From Loxodes magnus (Eukaryota; Ciliophora; Karyorelictea; Loxodida; Loxodidae), in contig CAMPDV010001716.1 of the NCBI GenBank assembly GCA_946699065.1, forward strand, positions 1-64,000: DNA of 64,000 bases. The letters are read 5' to 3'. Below, in pieces: positions 37,626-48,839 of the stretch (the first letter of the stretch is position 1; each line of letters begins with the position of its first letter). Below the pieces are notes generated by a model that saw nothing but the letters and a program-made list of their open reading frames with translations, made no database searches and was not told the origin of the DNA. The position numbers and the translations under genes were made by a program.

Positions 37626-38865
37626 AATAATAATAATTATTATTATTATTATTTTATTATATTTACAGTAATAAGTAATTTTAGTATATTTTCTGATTAA
37701 TTGTCTAGCTCCATATCCGTTTTATCTTACTCTTCAACATTTTTGTACTCCCAAGACTTTCATAGTTTAAAATTTCTTATAAAAACTCGTCATTTTGCTA
37801 AATAATTAGATTTATTCTTCGACTTTGTTATTTATGAAACATTTTATTCTAAATCTATCTGTTTTAACAATTTTCAGTTTGGAAAATTTTGATTAAGATA
37901 AATTTAATTATAAGTCGCAAATTTGAGTAAATCATAGTTTTTTAAATCTTTAAATTTTTCAATCAAATCTTTTATAAATTCACATTGTTCAATATGTTCG
38001 ATTGTATCCAATTATCCACAAATGGAAAATTCTAAATGTTTTATTTTGTAATGTCTTTTCTTCAATTCATATTAAAAGTTCTAATAAAAGTTCTTAGTTT
38101 TTATATTTAAATTATTTTTTGCTTTGTTCTTGTTAAGTGCTGTATATTTATAATAAAGAAATTTTTCTGTTAATAGATATTAAAAATACAATTTTTCATC
38201 AGATAAAAATTCTGAAGCATTAGCATATTTAAGAAAATAATTTTTTCTTTAAGGATAAAAAAAAAATGTAGTAACAAATTCTTTTATTTCCTTTTTTGAC
38301 ATTAAAGTTAAAACGAATTAATTGTTTTAAATATTGGCCTTTACATCCAGTAATCCTGAAAATTTTACTCTTGAACAAAGGATAGCTTAGGACTTCATTC
38401 GTCTGCTATTCTTATTTATTTTTTGGACTTTACAACTGAGATTTTTTACATCTAAAATTTATTTTTAGCATTACCGAATTGGCTATATTTTTTTCCTATA
38501 TATTAAATCTAATTAAATTGATAATATTTAAAAAATCTTTATTTTAGATATTAATTATTTTTAGAAAAGTATTAGAAGAAACTAGTTTTATATTATTAGA
38601 ATTATACTAATTAAAATTTTTCTATAACACAACCATCTAAAATAGATAAACTGGCTAAAATCTTGCATAAGAAAGTTTTGGAAAGGAGACTATAAATAAA
38701 AGTGAATTAATCAAAGTTATTAAAATTACAAATCATACACAAAAAGCCAATTCTAAAAGCAAAATAATGAAAATTTATTTAAAAGAGATATTAAAGAATC
38801 TTAAGATAGCAATAAAATGAATCTAAGAAGAGAATGGAATGTAAGATTTTTATAATATGATAATA
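37626..38865. other. AT-rich intergenic stretch
   Basis: AT-rich DNA with TAA/TTA microsatellite at 37620-37665. No gene recognised. Confidence 0.4.
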
Positions 38866-38869
38866 ATAA

Positions 38870-39620
38870 TAGATTAGCGTGATTTCTCCTTTTATAGATC
38901 ATCACGGTTTAAGATAAGTCTAAGTGAGGACTTGTTTATATAAAATTCATCTCTGCCTCTGAAATTGTTGATAGTTTTTTTCGTATTCTTTCCCTTCAGC
39001 TCCAATTTCATCTTGCTCTGAAAATAAATCGTTTTTTCTTTTAAGTTTATACGTCCTTTAGCTCCTTTTAATATTTTCTTCATTATAAAATTATTCGCTT
39101 CTTTTATTTATTAATTTAATTTCATGCCTGGATATAAATTTCTTCCATAAATCTTACCTTTTTCATAGTATATTCGATCCAGTTTGTTACCAAAGTTTTT
39201 TCTCTATTCTTGAAGCTTTTTTAAATTATTAAAATTGCTTTACCAGATGTATTTTTCTCTTGCAGTGCAAACATCTTAAAATATTTCTCTATTTATTGGT
39301 GCAAATTAGCTTTTACTCTTAGTATCCTTAGAATTTCCATTATTTTTTTTAATTGGGTTATTGATTGCATATATAAGGTAACCTTTGAATCTCTCTTCTA
39401 TTTGTTTTAATCGCAAATTTACGTCTTACATTTCTAATTTACTGCTAATTTCCTCTTTTAAAAACAATTTTTTGTCGTATCTTCACATGCTTTATAGCAA
39501 AATTCATTTAATACCGTGATTTGAGTTTTTCGATCTGATTTTTTGAAAAAAGCTGTTGAATCTCCTTTTAATAGTTCATGATTAAAGGCTTTTAAGTTCT
39601 TTCCTTTAGAAGAAATTAAT
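38870..39620 (-). mobile_element. Zinc-knuckle-family element, Z2 type
   Basis: The minus strand ends at 38870-38890 in GAAATCACGCTAATCTAT followed by TAT repeats, matching 13270-13300. The C-terminal translation NNFRGRDEFYINKSSLRL and QKEKSR resembles the 13.3-kb copy. The knuckle region is degraded. Confidence 0.4.
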
Positions 39621-39624
39621 CAAT

Positions 39625-40185
39625 TTTATTATATCATTTAAAATCTAGAGGCCCTCCACTCAAGCATAGTTAGAGTGGTGAGATCTTCGCTCTAATCTAA
39701 ATCTAACTAAAATGTCAGGCTTATATACGATTCAAAGCACTTATACCTTTGGATTTAGTTCTCTCTGGTGATAACCTTGTACAGGGTGTGAATCTAACCT
39801 TTGGAAAGAATATCTAATTTCTTGAGGGAGAATTTTTTAACAAGGAGAAGAAGATAAAGAACAAGACCAAGAAATCAAGCTGGAGGGAATCTTCTCTTCA
39901 AGATTGTTTAATAAACTTAAAACTTTTTAATTTATGGCCAAACAAATAAAGGGGACGCCACATTATTATATAAATAAAACGGAAAAAATGACTTCTACCT
40001 CAATAAAGAAAATTTAGATAACCTTAAATATTAATTACTAAAATAAACTTAGAAATTATTAGTATACCTTCACTTGTGCAATATATTCTAAATGTATCTA
40101 ACCATTTATTTTATATTAATCTCTTTTATTTTTATTAAAATTGTAGCGATTTCTTATTCCATTTACTGAAGATTACAATACCAGC
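39625..40185. other. Less AT-rich block, unassigned
   Basis: 39650-39800 has noticeably higher G+C and may be the 5' part of the Z2 element or a separate repeat. No match elsewhere in the window was found by eye. Confidence 0.3.
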
Positions 40186-40188
40186 ATA

Positions 40189-40542
40189 TCATTATTTTCC
40201 TATAGGGAATATATTTTGCAACAGATTGTTATTCTATTTCCAATTGGTCATTTTATATTTAGGATTGCTCTGACTTACATATTTTCGAGTTTTAAATTTC
40301 TCTTATTATTGTTCTGTCTGTAAAATTCTACCTTAAATTTGTTGTAAGTGCGTTTTTAGAGCTAATTCCTATCGCAGTATTGAATTTTCTTATTTTAGAA
40401 TTTTCATAGCGTTTAATAGTTCATTAGTTCGTTGATAAAGATCTTTAATAGCCTTTTTTAATTCTTAATTCTCTATTTAAAAAAGGTAGAGATCATTTAC
40501 TACATCCTGCTAAATATTATTGGATTTTTCCTTAAATGCCAT
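40189..40542 (-). CDS. Coiled-coil ORF1-type protein, 117 residues
   Basis: From ATG 40542 to TGA 40189 on the minus strand. The sequence is almost entirely helical: DLYLFQIENQELKKAIKDLY, QRTNELLNAMKILKQENSIL, RQELALKTHLQQIQGRILQT, then a short basic C-terminus. The heptad pattern is strong and UAR codons fall within it as Gln. The start is preceded by three more copies of the start region (see the repeat at 40540-40625). It is probably the 5' part of a retroelement ORF1, because the N-terminal MATKKQK motif matches the element at 11592; a cellular coiled-coil protein is the alternative. Confidence 0.5.
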
Positions 40543-40625
40543 TTTTTTATTTCTTAGTTGCCATTTTTATTTCTTGGTTATCATTTTTTTTTCTTAGTTG
40601 CCATTTTTTATTTCTTAGATATAAT
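40540..40625 (-). repeat. Tandem copies of a start-codon region
   Basis: Four units of about 21 bp, each with ATG (or a near copy) plus GCAACTAAGAAATAAAAA, have their ATGs at 40605, 40584, 40564 and 40542 on the minus strand. Spacings of 21, 20 and 22 bp put the ATGs in different frames. Only the last opens the long coiled-coil frame. Confidence 0.65.
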
Positions 40626-40639
40626 TTTTTATAATATCA

Positions 40640-41165
40640 AATGCAGATGAACTTAGAAGTGGATATCCTAATAATGGTAATGCCATTATAATTAATTTAT
40701 TACTATTATTATAATTCCAATAATGACAAGCATTCTCAAATTTCCTTTTATTAAGCAAATGCAACTTCCTTCAAGATTTCCTTCCTATTTTATATCTTTT
40801 TTCTTTATATTAAGCCTTTTGGAGTGTAGTATAAATAGTTATTGATCTCCATAACTTAAAGCTTTCAAGTTTTTATTTTTATTATAATTTTCAGCAATAT
40901 CTTAAACAGTGGCCATATTTACTACAATGTAATCATTTCTTTCTACTCTTTACTATCGGAATTTTTGCTGGTTGAAGGTTCGATTCCACATCCATAGGAT
41001 CATTTGGTGTAATTTTAGAAATAAGTTTTCAGTAAATTTCGTTAATTGATTAAATTTGGATTCTATTTGTTCACTTCTCAGGTTGACTGGTTGGTAATTT
41101 TCATTTTTTAGCATTTATTTGTTAGACATTAAGTATGTAATTTTTTCTTCAAGCTCTTATTCGTT
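40640..41165 (-). pseudogene. Zinc-knuckle ORF1 fragment
   Basis: The minus strand reads NDPMDVESNLQPAKIPIVKS followed by a knuckle HCSKYGHCLRYC (about 40930-40895) in which the first Cys is replaced by a UGA codon (TGT/TGC to TGA), then a basic tail. The DPM-Glu/Asp motif before the knuckle is shared with the ORF1 at 11592. The N-terminal part is unclear. Confidence 0.45.
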
Positions 41166-41299
41166 TCTTAAAAGATTAAAATTCTCCTATTACATAGCTT
41201 TGATTTCTTAGAGTATTTTTTCTAATCTTAAGTTGATTGGGATGGATCCTGTTTAGAAGAGACATTTTGCAAGAGATGTTCCATTTTATTATTATAAAT

Positions 41300-41720
41300 A
41301 AATAAATAAAAAATGATTTTAGAGCGCGTAGCACCTCATTGGCGCACAGCTCTTTCAATATTAATATTTAATATTAAGAAAAATGTTAACATGTTTCTTA
41401 CTAAAATTCTAGAAGTCCGATGAATCATGTCAGCTTCTCTAAATAGGGAATCTACTTATTAAACATTATTCTAAAATCTTGAGTCAAATGCTTCAGTCTT
41501 CTTGAATTAGGTCCAAATAAGAATTAGTTATTAAGTCGGTAATTAAAAGGCCCGTTAGTCAAACTTTCATACTGCTAGAGAGAACCCTCGGGATAAGTTA
41601 GGTATGTCTCAACGGAGCTTATCCACCCTTCCCCGTGGTGGCATCTAGTGCGAGATTACTCGCAATGCAGTATACACTGCACCAGATTACCTACTAGTTT
41701 GGCTGACGCAGCCGACATCC
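41300..41720 (-). mobile_element. SINE-like retroposon, copy S3
   Basis: Best-preserved copy. The 5' end is at about 41718 (GGATGTCGGCTGCGTCAGCC), with the TAGATGCCACCACGGGGAAG core and CGAGGGTTCTCTCTAGCAG. The 3' tail 41310-41345 can fold as AGAGC...GCTCT and is followed on the minus strand by TTTATTTATTTATAATAATA. Together with S1, S2 and S4 it defines the family. Confidence 0.65.
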
Positions 41721-41721
41721 A

Positions 41722-42510
41722 TTTTATATATCATATAAAAAATAGACTTCCATACCTTGTTTTTTTTTCTTCGTCAGATCTTTCTATCGCTCGATGGAAA
41801 GAAAGTTGATGTCTTGTGACAGATCGATATTCAGATTGCACTTCTTATTTTCTCTTACTACGGACATTTTCGTGATAGATGCCATAAACTTTTGCAAATT
41901 TTACAAAGTTTTCTGATTTCTTTCGGTCTTAGTTCATTCTTTTTATTTTCTCTATTTCCATTGGAAAACAGCCACTCCATTAGGATTCTTGTCGAATTTA
42001 TTCAATTTTCTTTCAATCTCTGTATTAAATTAATCTTACCTCACCTGTCTTTGCCGTCTTGTTCTTAAAATATTCTGATGTCGTTTTCCATTTTCTGAAT
42101 TATACTCTTTGCATTTTATGCCTGTGATGCTTCTATATTGTTCGCAGAGATGAGGTTCATGATCTTCAGTGTGATTCTAAAATTCTTCTTTTTATTCATT
42201 TTATCTTCCTAAAATGTTCAGACTCTCCACATCTAAATTGGATCCATATTTTTTATGATTTTTTCGTTAAAAATGCTTCGATCTATTTCATCGTTGAAAT
42301 GTCTTATTTCTGGTAATTGAATCAATGGCTTTTTTAATTTCTTTAGCAGATTTTCATTATCTAAGGCCTATCGTTCTTTTATCTTTTCAGGTGGTGGGTC
42401 ATGAGAGTGCCATGCTTATGGAGGTTTTTATATCTAGATTCCTTTGTTTTAACCCTTAAATTTCTTTCGTTCTCCTTCCCCTAGATAAATCCACATTTAA
42501 GAATTTCCAT
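41722..42510 (-). CDS. Zinc-knuckle ORF1 protein with intact CCHC (Z-g)
   Basis: Minus-strand ORF. ATG 42510 opens MEILKCGFIQGKENERN, matching the N-terminus of the other Z ORFs; ATG 42496 opens the frame that continues without interruption through PPPEKIKERQALDNENLLKK, RITLKIMNLISANNIEASQA, KSIIQKMENDIRIFQEQDGK and a canonical zinc knuckle CKICKSLWHLSRKC (41900-41859). Several UGA codons read as Trp. It is the most intact knuckle of the family and lacks RT and endonuclease. It ends at the 5' end of SINE S3. It should bind RNA or single-stranded DNA; a role in retrotransposition is inferred. Confidence 0.6.
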
Positions 42511-42599
42511 TTTATTTTTGTATAAAAATAAAAATTAAGTAAAATTATTTTAAACCATTTTTTTGCGAAATTATTATTTATTTAGCTTTAAAAAGTTGA

Positions 42600-44400
42600 A
42601 CCTTTTATTAATTTTGTTAATTTTGAAATATAAAAAAATGGTAAGGAATTCATAAATAAAACTTATTTTAAATTAAAGGATGGATTAATAATTAACTTTT
42701 TTAATATAGTTTAAATACTTGTAGAACTCATTCCTGTGATATGAATTTTATTCAAACTCTTACAAATTTACTTTGTTTAACATAAGCCTTTCATTGTGTT
42801 TTTTAAGTCTTACCCTATTTTTGATATTACTATAATTATTTATTCGTAATTTATTTTTTTCAGTTAAGGAAAAATTAGAGATCTCTTAATATTATAGTGG
42901 TTTGGCCACATTCTAGGCTTTTCTAAAGAAATTTGAGCCTTAATTTAATATGTGGCTTCTACCATTTATTTTTCCTTTTTCAAGAACTATTAAAATACCA
43001 TGTATTCATCTCTACCTTGTTTGAAACCATATGATAATTCATTGTCAAATCTGTTCAATTATGAGTTTATTTATCCAAATAATTAATTAGATCTATGATT
43101 TTTTCTATATGATTTAAAAGTGAAATTGGCCCATAAGATAGGATCTTATGCTCTGCCTTTTTTGTGAAGTAATAAAATAAAATATTCTTTAATTTTGCTT
43201 AGCATAGCTCCAAATTGTATTATTTTTATTTTGATATTATCTTTAAGTTAATAAGCTTTTCTTCTCCAGCTGTTTATGTTTCTATTTATATTCCATCAGG
43301 TTCTGCAGCTTTTCATTAGAAGAGCTTTTTTATACAGTACTCTAAATCTTCTTTTTAAACTATATTGTTTATGTGTTCTTGTACTAGTCTGGTGATCTCC
43401 TACTGCCACTTTTATAGAAATCTCAGCTTTCTTTAAAATTCTACATATCCTTTTCGTTTATTAATATGCTAGGTGCTTATTTTCTCTACTTTAATCATTT
43501 TTATATTTATTTTCAAATGTTGTTAAGGCTTCCTTAGTTAATTTCATCAATTAATATTGAATTAATTTTCCTATCATTTTTGATGGAGTTTAAATTTTCT
43601 CTTTTCTTCTCGTCTTACTTAATTTTATTATCAATTTCTTAACATCCTTATCTAATTAGATATTTTACTTATTTCGCCTGCTATTAGAATTATTTTCTTT
43701 GTTTTATTGCTTCTGCTGTATAAAAGTACTTTCTCATTTAATTTGTTACAAAGTCACATATCGCTTTGGTTGCTTCTTGGATGTTTCTGATGATTTGTCA
43801 TTGTATACTTCATTATCTAAATTTTCGATTTCTCTAAGATTTTTTTCTCAAATCATTCTTTGAATCTCTCTTTTTCCTTCTATTACTTTAATTTTTGAAA
43901 GTTTATCCTTTTAATTTATGAGCGTTTTCGATATTCTTCCTCAGTTTTTATCATTATTTGCCTGGCTAATGATCTTCTATTGGTCTCTATTGATAGAATT
44001 TTGTGTTGATAATATTAGGTGCTATATATTGATCCATTAAGAAGTAATCTATTTTGAATTTTCCTTTCTCTTATGTTGTGATGAAGATTGTATTTTGATT
44101 TGGATCTTTACATTCTAAATGATAATTTCTTATAAAGTTAAATAAGTATTAGACTGCATTATGCTGCTCATAGGGTAAAAGTTGGGGAATATGCACATTA
44201 AAATTCTTAATATTAAAATCTGTAATCCTTTGCTGTTAGCTGCTATTATGCATTATTATAGACTTTCATAAAAGGGTATTAGATAATCATAGTCGGATGT
44301 TATATGCGCATATATGTTTATCAATGCCAGCAGAGCATCAAGCATTTAATCTATTAAATTTTCCTCCCTAAATAATGCTGCAAAATTGAGATCCGTTTTA
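42600..44400 (-). pseudogene. Second LINE family: EEP endonuclease and RT remnants
   Basis: Minus-strand motifs: an endonuclease piece with TDFNIKNFNVHIPQLLPYEQ, FNFIRNYHLECKDPNQN and FKIDYFLMDQYIAPNIINTK (about 44210-44020), then RT N-terminal motifs KAAEPDGI (about 43312), ILLLHKKGRAQDPILWANFT and ELSYGFKQGRDEYMVF (about 43040-42995). The endonuclease and RT parts are in different frames and the RT palm with the catalytic Asp pair is missing. The sequence differs from the 27.7-kb element, so it is another family. Confidence 0.5.
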
Positions 44401-46000
44401 TCAAATACTTTGGTTCTGCGGGTAGTTCCATTTTTTATATAAAATGCTACTTTTTACTGTATTTGTGCTTAATTTTATTATTACTCTGAATCCGTATATG
44501 TAAGGAGTTTTACTAGTTTAATTTAATCCGCAATTATTTCTTAATTGCCATATTATTTATCTTCTTTCACACATAAACTTGTTTAATTCTTCCATTTTTG
44601 ATTTTATTCATCTGACATTTGCTGTGCCTATGTTTAATTCAGTCTATTTTATTATATTAATATTTCCTTGATTTCCTCTTTTTTTTCGTCCTCCTACCTT
44701 GCAATTTTAACTTTATTTTCTTTAATAGCGTGAAAACCAAATCTTTCTAATGTTTATTATTTTTCCTGTACTTATTTCTTCAACTTTTTGCACGAAACTG
44801 TCTTCTTTGACATTATATTTTATTTTTTATCTTTTCGAGACAGCGATGCATTTTTGCATATTCTTTCCTGTCACTGCTTTCTTTTTTTCAGTTTTTTTGC
44901 CATATTTCCTATTTTATTTTCTGTTTTTTTGTGACGTTGATCGTTTCTTCTCAGTTTTATTACTTTAATTTTATAGTTGAGTATCTATTAAATTCGATCT
45001 GCTTTTAAAGTAGCTTTTGCGTGTCCTGAATTTGCTGCTTTAGCATGAAATTCAAAGTGATATTTTATTTGAAGGTTAACGCTCTTTCATTATTCTTCAC
45101 TTTCTTTTTCTTCTCTATCTGTTTCTCTTTATAATAGGCATTTTATTCCAGCTTTTTGAATGCATCAACCTGGTTTGTACTTTCTTAACATTTTTAATTG
45201 CTTCTTTATTGCTTTTTCTTATGAATTAATTTTTGTTATGCCCTTTTTGGTTACAGTTATACATTTTCAAATTGATGGATGACTCAAGTAAGTGTTTATA
45301 CCTTTTTCATCTAACTTATATGGTATACTTTCTGCATCTTTGTTTTCCTTCAATTCTAAATAATTTTTCATTTTCCCATTCACTCGCTTTGTACTTTTTA
45401 CGATTTCAACTTCTGTACATACTATTTTTCGATACTGCTCCAGTTGGGTTTTCTACCTTAGTTAAACTTAAATACATGTTAAGTATTCAATGAATAGGTC
45501 ATTTCTTGATGTTGTAGAATTCCTCTATATTTTTTCTCTGTTGATATTACAAAATTGCTGCACTTCCATTTTTGAATATTTCCGAATTATGTGAGTGTTT
45601 CCTCTTTTCTTAAATCATATAGTAACTATAAATGTCTGAAGGATTTTCACATTCTCAATATTTTTATATATTCTTAATCCAGATATCTGTGTAATACTTG
45701 AATGATTTCATTTTCTTGTATTTCTGCTGACCTGAGTCTTTGATTGTAGTATTCTATTCTAAAAATTTATTGAAATAGGTAACTCCTACTCTTTCATCAG
45801 TTTAAGCTGTGTATCCTCATTCTCATTATATGGCATTTTCTCGTTTTTACTTCTTCCATTATAACGATTTTCGTAGATCTGTTGTCTGAGTTGATGTTCT
45901 AAATTTTACTTTTTTTGATGTTTTACTTTGTTTTAAAAATTTTGCCCTTTTTTTAGTGCATTTCTCCTAATAGTTTTAAAATTTTACGACAGAGTCACTT
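44400..46000 (-). pseudogene. Probable 5' region of the second LINE
   Basis: Continuous with the endonuclease remnant and strongly purine-rich on the minus strand, as in the coiled-coil parts of the other elements. No motif fixes a frame. Standard-code ORFs on the plus strand here are mirror shadows. Confidence 0.3.
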
Positions 46001-47680
46001 ATCTTAAAATAATATTCAAGACCTGATTTATTTTTAAAGCTCTTTCATGCCTTTGTTAAAGTTATCAAGCAGTCCCGATCTTCACTTTATACGTAATGTG
46101 TTTAAGATAATATTTCAATTATTTAAATTTACCAGTTACAAATATCTTTTTCTCTAGTATGATTTTTTTCTGAAGTTGCTAATGTCACATATTCTTAACG
46201 AAACTATGATTGATTATATTTAATTTATTTAATTTTATCAAGACTGAATTTTACTTAATGATTAAAAATTACATTAATTTGAAATAACTTACGTATACAT
46301 AAAATCCTTTTTTTCACTATCAAATTGGAAGAAACGAATGTTTCTTCTTAACTTTGCATTTAAAATTATTTCTCAGATGCTTAGTTTTTATATTTACATT
46401 AAATAATGTGACTCTTTTTATTAATAAAGATAAATTAAGCAATCATTTAGTCTTTTGATATTTCAAAATTAAAACTGCACATAGCAATCTTTAAAATATC
46501 AATATATTCGTTATTTTAAGTCTTAAATTTTCTTGCTAATTTAAATTTTTAAATTGAAGAAACCTTTTTAAACTCCTCTTTCCAAATTAAATAAACTTTT
46601 TCTTATATATGAACTAATCTTTCTTTAAATCATTTTAGTTCCATCTTTTAATGATCAAAATATTAATAGTATATTGAAAAATATACCTGACATCTAGAGT
46701 TTTCATTTATATATTTGAAAAAAAACATTTCAAAAGTTAGATAATCATACTTTTCATTTTTCAATTTCTATAACTTTCTTAAGCTATAACTTTTATATGA
46801 TTCTGTAAATAGAGCAATCCAAACTAGAATATTTTATCTTTTCTTAAATATTTATTTATTTACAATTTTTAACAACTTTTGATGGAAAGTTCAAAAATTT
46901 ATGTCTCATTTAAAGAAAACATAAGATTGAAAAAGAATTTAAGTAAGAGAAAATTTTCTTTTACTTATACTTTCTTTCTTTTATCTTATTTTTAGATAAC
47001 TGAATTTTAATTAGTTAGTTGAAATAAGATAAACATATTTAAGATAAATAAAAAAAATGTGATAGGTAGGATAAAATATGTGTTTTCTATTTTAAGTTTC
47101 TATCTTAATGATATTTAGTGTAGCTTCTAATATTCACCTATGATTTTAGTTATTTAGTTTAATTAAAAAAGTATTTATTTTGATAGAAATTTAGTTTCAT
47201 CTAAATTAAGAGCAATAGTTCATAAGACAATTTTTTTGGATAAAAGAAGACGTAAAGCAAAATTTATTTTATATCTAAACTATTTCATTTTTCTCTTTAA
47301 TTTTAAAAAAATAATGTATATTCCCTTTAAAATAGGGTACAGATATAAACGAAATAATACGAGCAAAAAATATTTTTTTGCTTACTAAGATGGTACATCA
47401 AAAAGTTAAAATTTTCACTTAACAACTTATATGAAAAATAATAATTTAGAGCAAGCAGTTTAAATATTAAGTTAAAAGTTAGATCAATAAGAATCATAAT
47501 TTCAGAATATAATTCTCTTTATACATAAAACAGAATAGTACAGAGACATTCACTAAGAAAATTAAATAAACTAGTTTTTTTTATAATACTTTAATTAAAG
47601 TTAGAAAATAACGAAAAAAGAAATATGAAAGCAATTAAGATATAATCATTTTTTTTAAATTTTTTGCTTCTATATTTATT
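46001..47680. other. AT-rich intergenic stretch
   Basis: No gene or repeat recognised. Confidence 0.4.
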
Positions 47681-47685
47681 AAAAA

Positions 47686-48837
47686 AAGGCACCTAAGAAA
47701 TAGAAAACTTCTTTTAGCAAATTTTTATGAAAATTAGAATAATGAAGCAAAATAAATGAATAGTTGCCTTAACTGAATTGATATTAATAAGCTCTAGAAT
47801 CTTTGCTCAATAATTTCAACATAAAAAAGTAGAATATAAAATTAACTAAAAGATAAAAAGTAAAAATAGAAAAAGCCGGAGAAATTTTGGATATAATATT
47901 ACAAAGAATAGATCATGATATTCTTATGTTAGATGATGTTATTAAAAAGACATAATTATAAATTGTATAAAAATTTGAACTAATAGACGAAGTAATTGAA
48001 CAAATACAACAAATGTTTTAATTTCAATTTTCTTAATTAAAATCAAATAAAGCAATTTTAAGATAAGTATTAATAATAATTAGTAATTTAAAAATCATAA
48101 AATTAGTAAGTAAGCATATCATTGGAAATTTAATATGAACAATAATAATAATATACAATTATAATGAAATTTCATAGAAGAAATATTCGATGCCATATAA
48201 GTAAGAATAACTATCAACGGAAAAAATGCTAAAAGAAAACAGAAATTGAAAAAATAAATAAGAAATAAATATTAAAAGAACTTTTCTTCTTTTGACCAGT
48301 ATCGACAAGATTAGAATATTGGAAGAAGTTCTATAGATCAAGAATACATGAATAGAATAATGATTGGAGAAGAAACCAAAGTAAAATTTGAATTATGGGA
48401 AGGAGATAAGGAAGACAGACTAACGAAGTACTACGCAATTCTTTAGTTTTGAATGAAATCCGTTGGAAGTTAACTGTGAAGCTCAATTCTAAGACTAAAA
48501 CTTAATGTTTTTAATTAAGAGAAAGATATTCGATTTTGACGAAAATAATTAAAAAAAATTATCATTACTTTCAGTTGACAATTTCCTAAAAGATGATTTA
48601 CAAAAATATTTAGTTAAAAAATAAAAGCTAGTCCAAATAAAAATAAATTCTTAAAAAACACGAAAAAAAAATGAATTAAGAAAAGAATTAAGTAACATAT
48701 TTTTTTAAACTATAGAAAACATTTCTAAAAATTTTATACAATTTCGATTATTTTTCTCCTTTTATTCCTTTCAAACTATGAAATAAAGTTTTATTCTTTT
48801 AGCAAAAATTATATTAGTTTATTATAGATTGGATTGA
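47686..48837 (+). CDS. Unrecognised helical protein, start codon altered
   Basis: One frame reads APKKQKTSFSKFLWKLEQ, a long helical region (IEKAGEILDIILQRIDHDIL, KFELIDEVIEQIQQMFQFQF), then TFLLLTSIDKIRILEEVLQI, STTQFFSFEWNPLEVNCEAQ, LIKRKIFDFDENNQKKLSLL and DNFLKDDLQKYLVKKQKL, up to TGA 48835; a TAA at 48706 is an alternative end. Composition is protein-like throughout without frameshift. The start pattern ATG-GCA-CCT-AAG-AAA-TAR has AAG instead of ATG (47686). About 340-384 residues. No family was recognised; its start resembles the ORF1-type proteins. Confidence 0.42.
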
Positions 48838-48839
48838 AG

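Noticed and set aside
37380..37665. TAA/TTA repeats as a CRISPR array or telomere
   Set aside because: They are simple microsatellites at retroelement 3' ends, without spacers or telomere-like G-rich units.
40895..40935. UGA read as cysteine (Euplotes code), because UGA stands at a knuckle Cys position
   Set aside because: It is a single site in a decayed copy; all informative USP and RT sites support Trp.
40978..40990. GGTTCGATTCC, a perfect Pol III B box, as a tRNA gene
   Set aside because: No cloverleaf can be formed around it and it lies inside the minus-strand zinc-knuckle ORF.
26207..42510. Programmed frameshifting in the zinc-knuckle ORFs
   Set aside because: The direction of the frame change differs between copies (+1 at 26.2 kb, -1 at 42.5 kb) and no common slippery sequence was seen; decay or small introns are simpler.
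44750..45493. Hydrophobic standard-code ORFs on the plus strand
   Set aside because: They are mirrors of purine-rich coiled-coil coding sequence on the minus strand (Lys/Glu codons read backwards give Phe/Leu/Ser).
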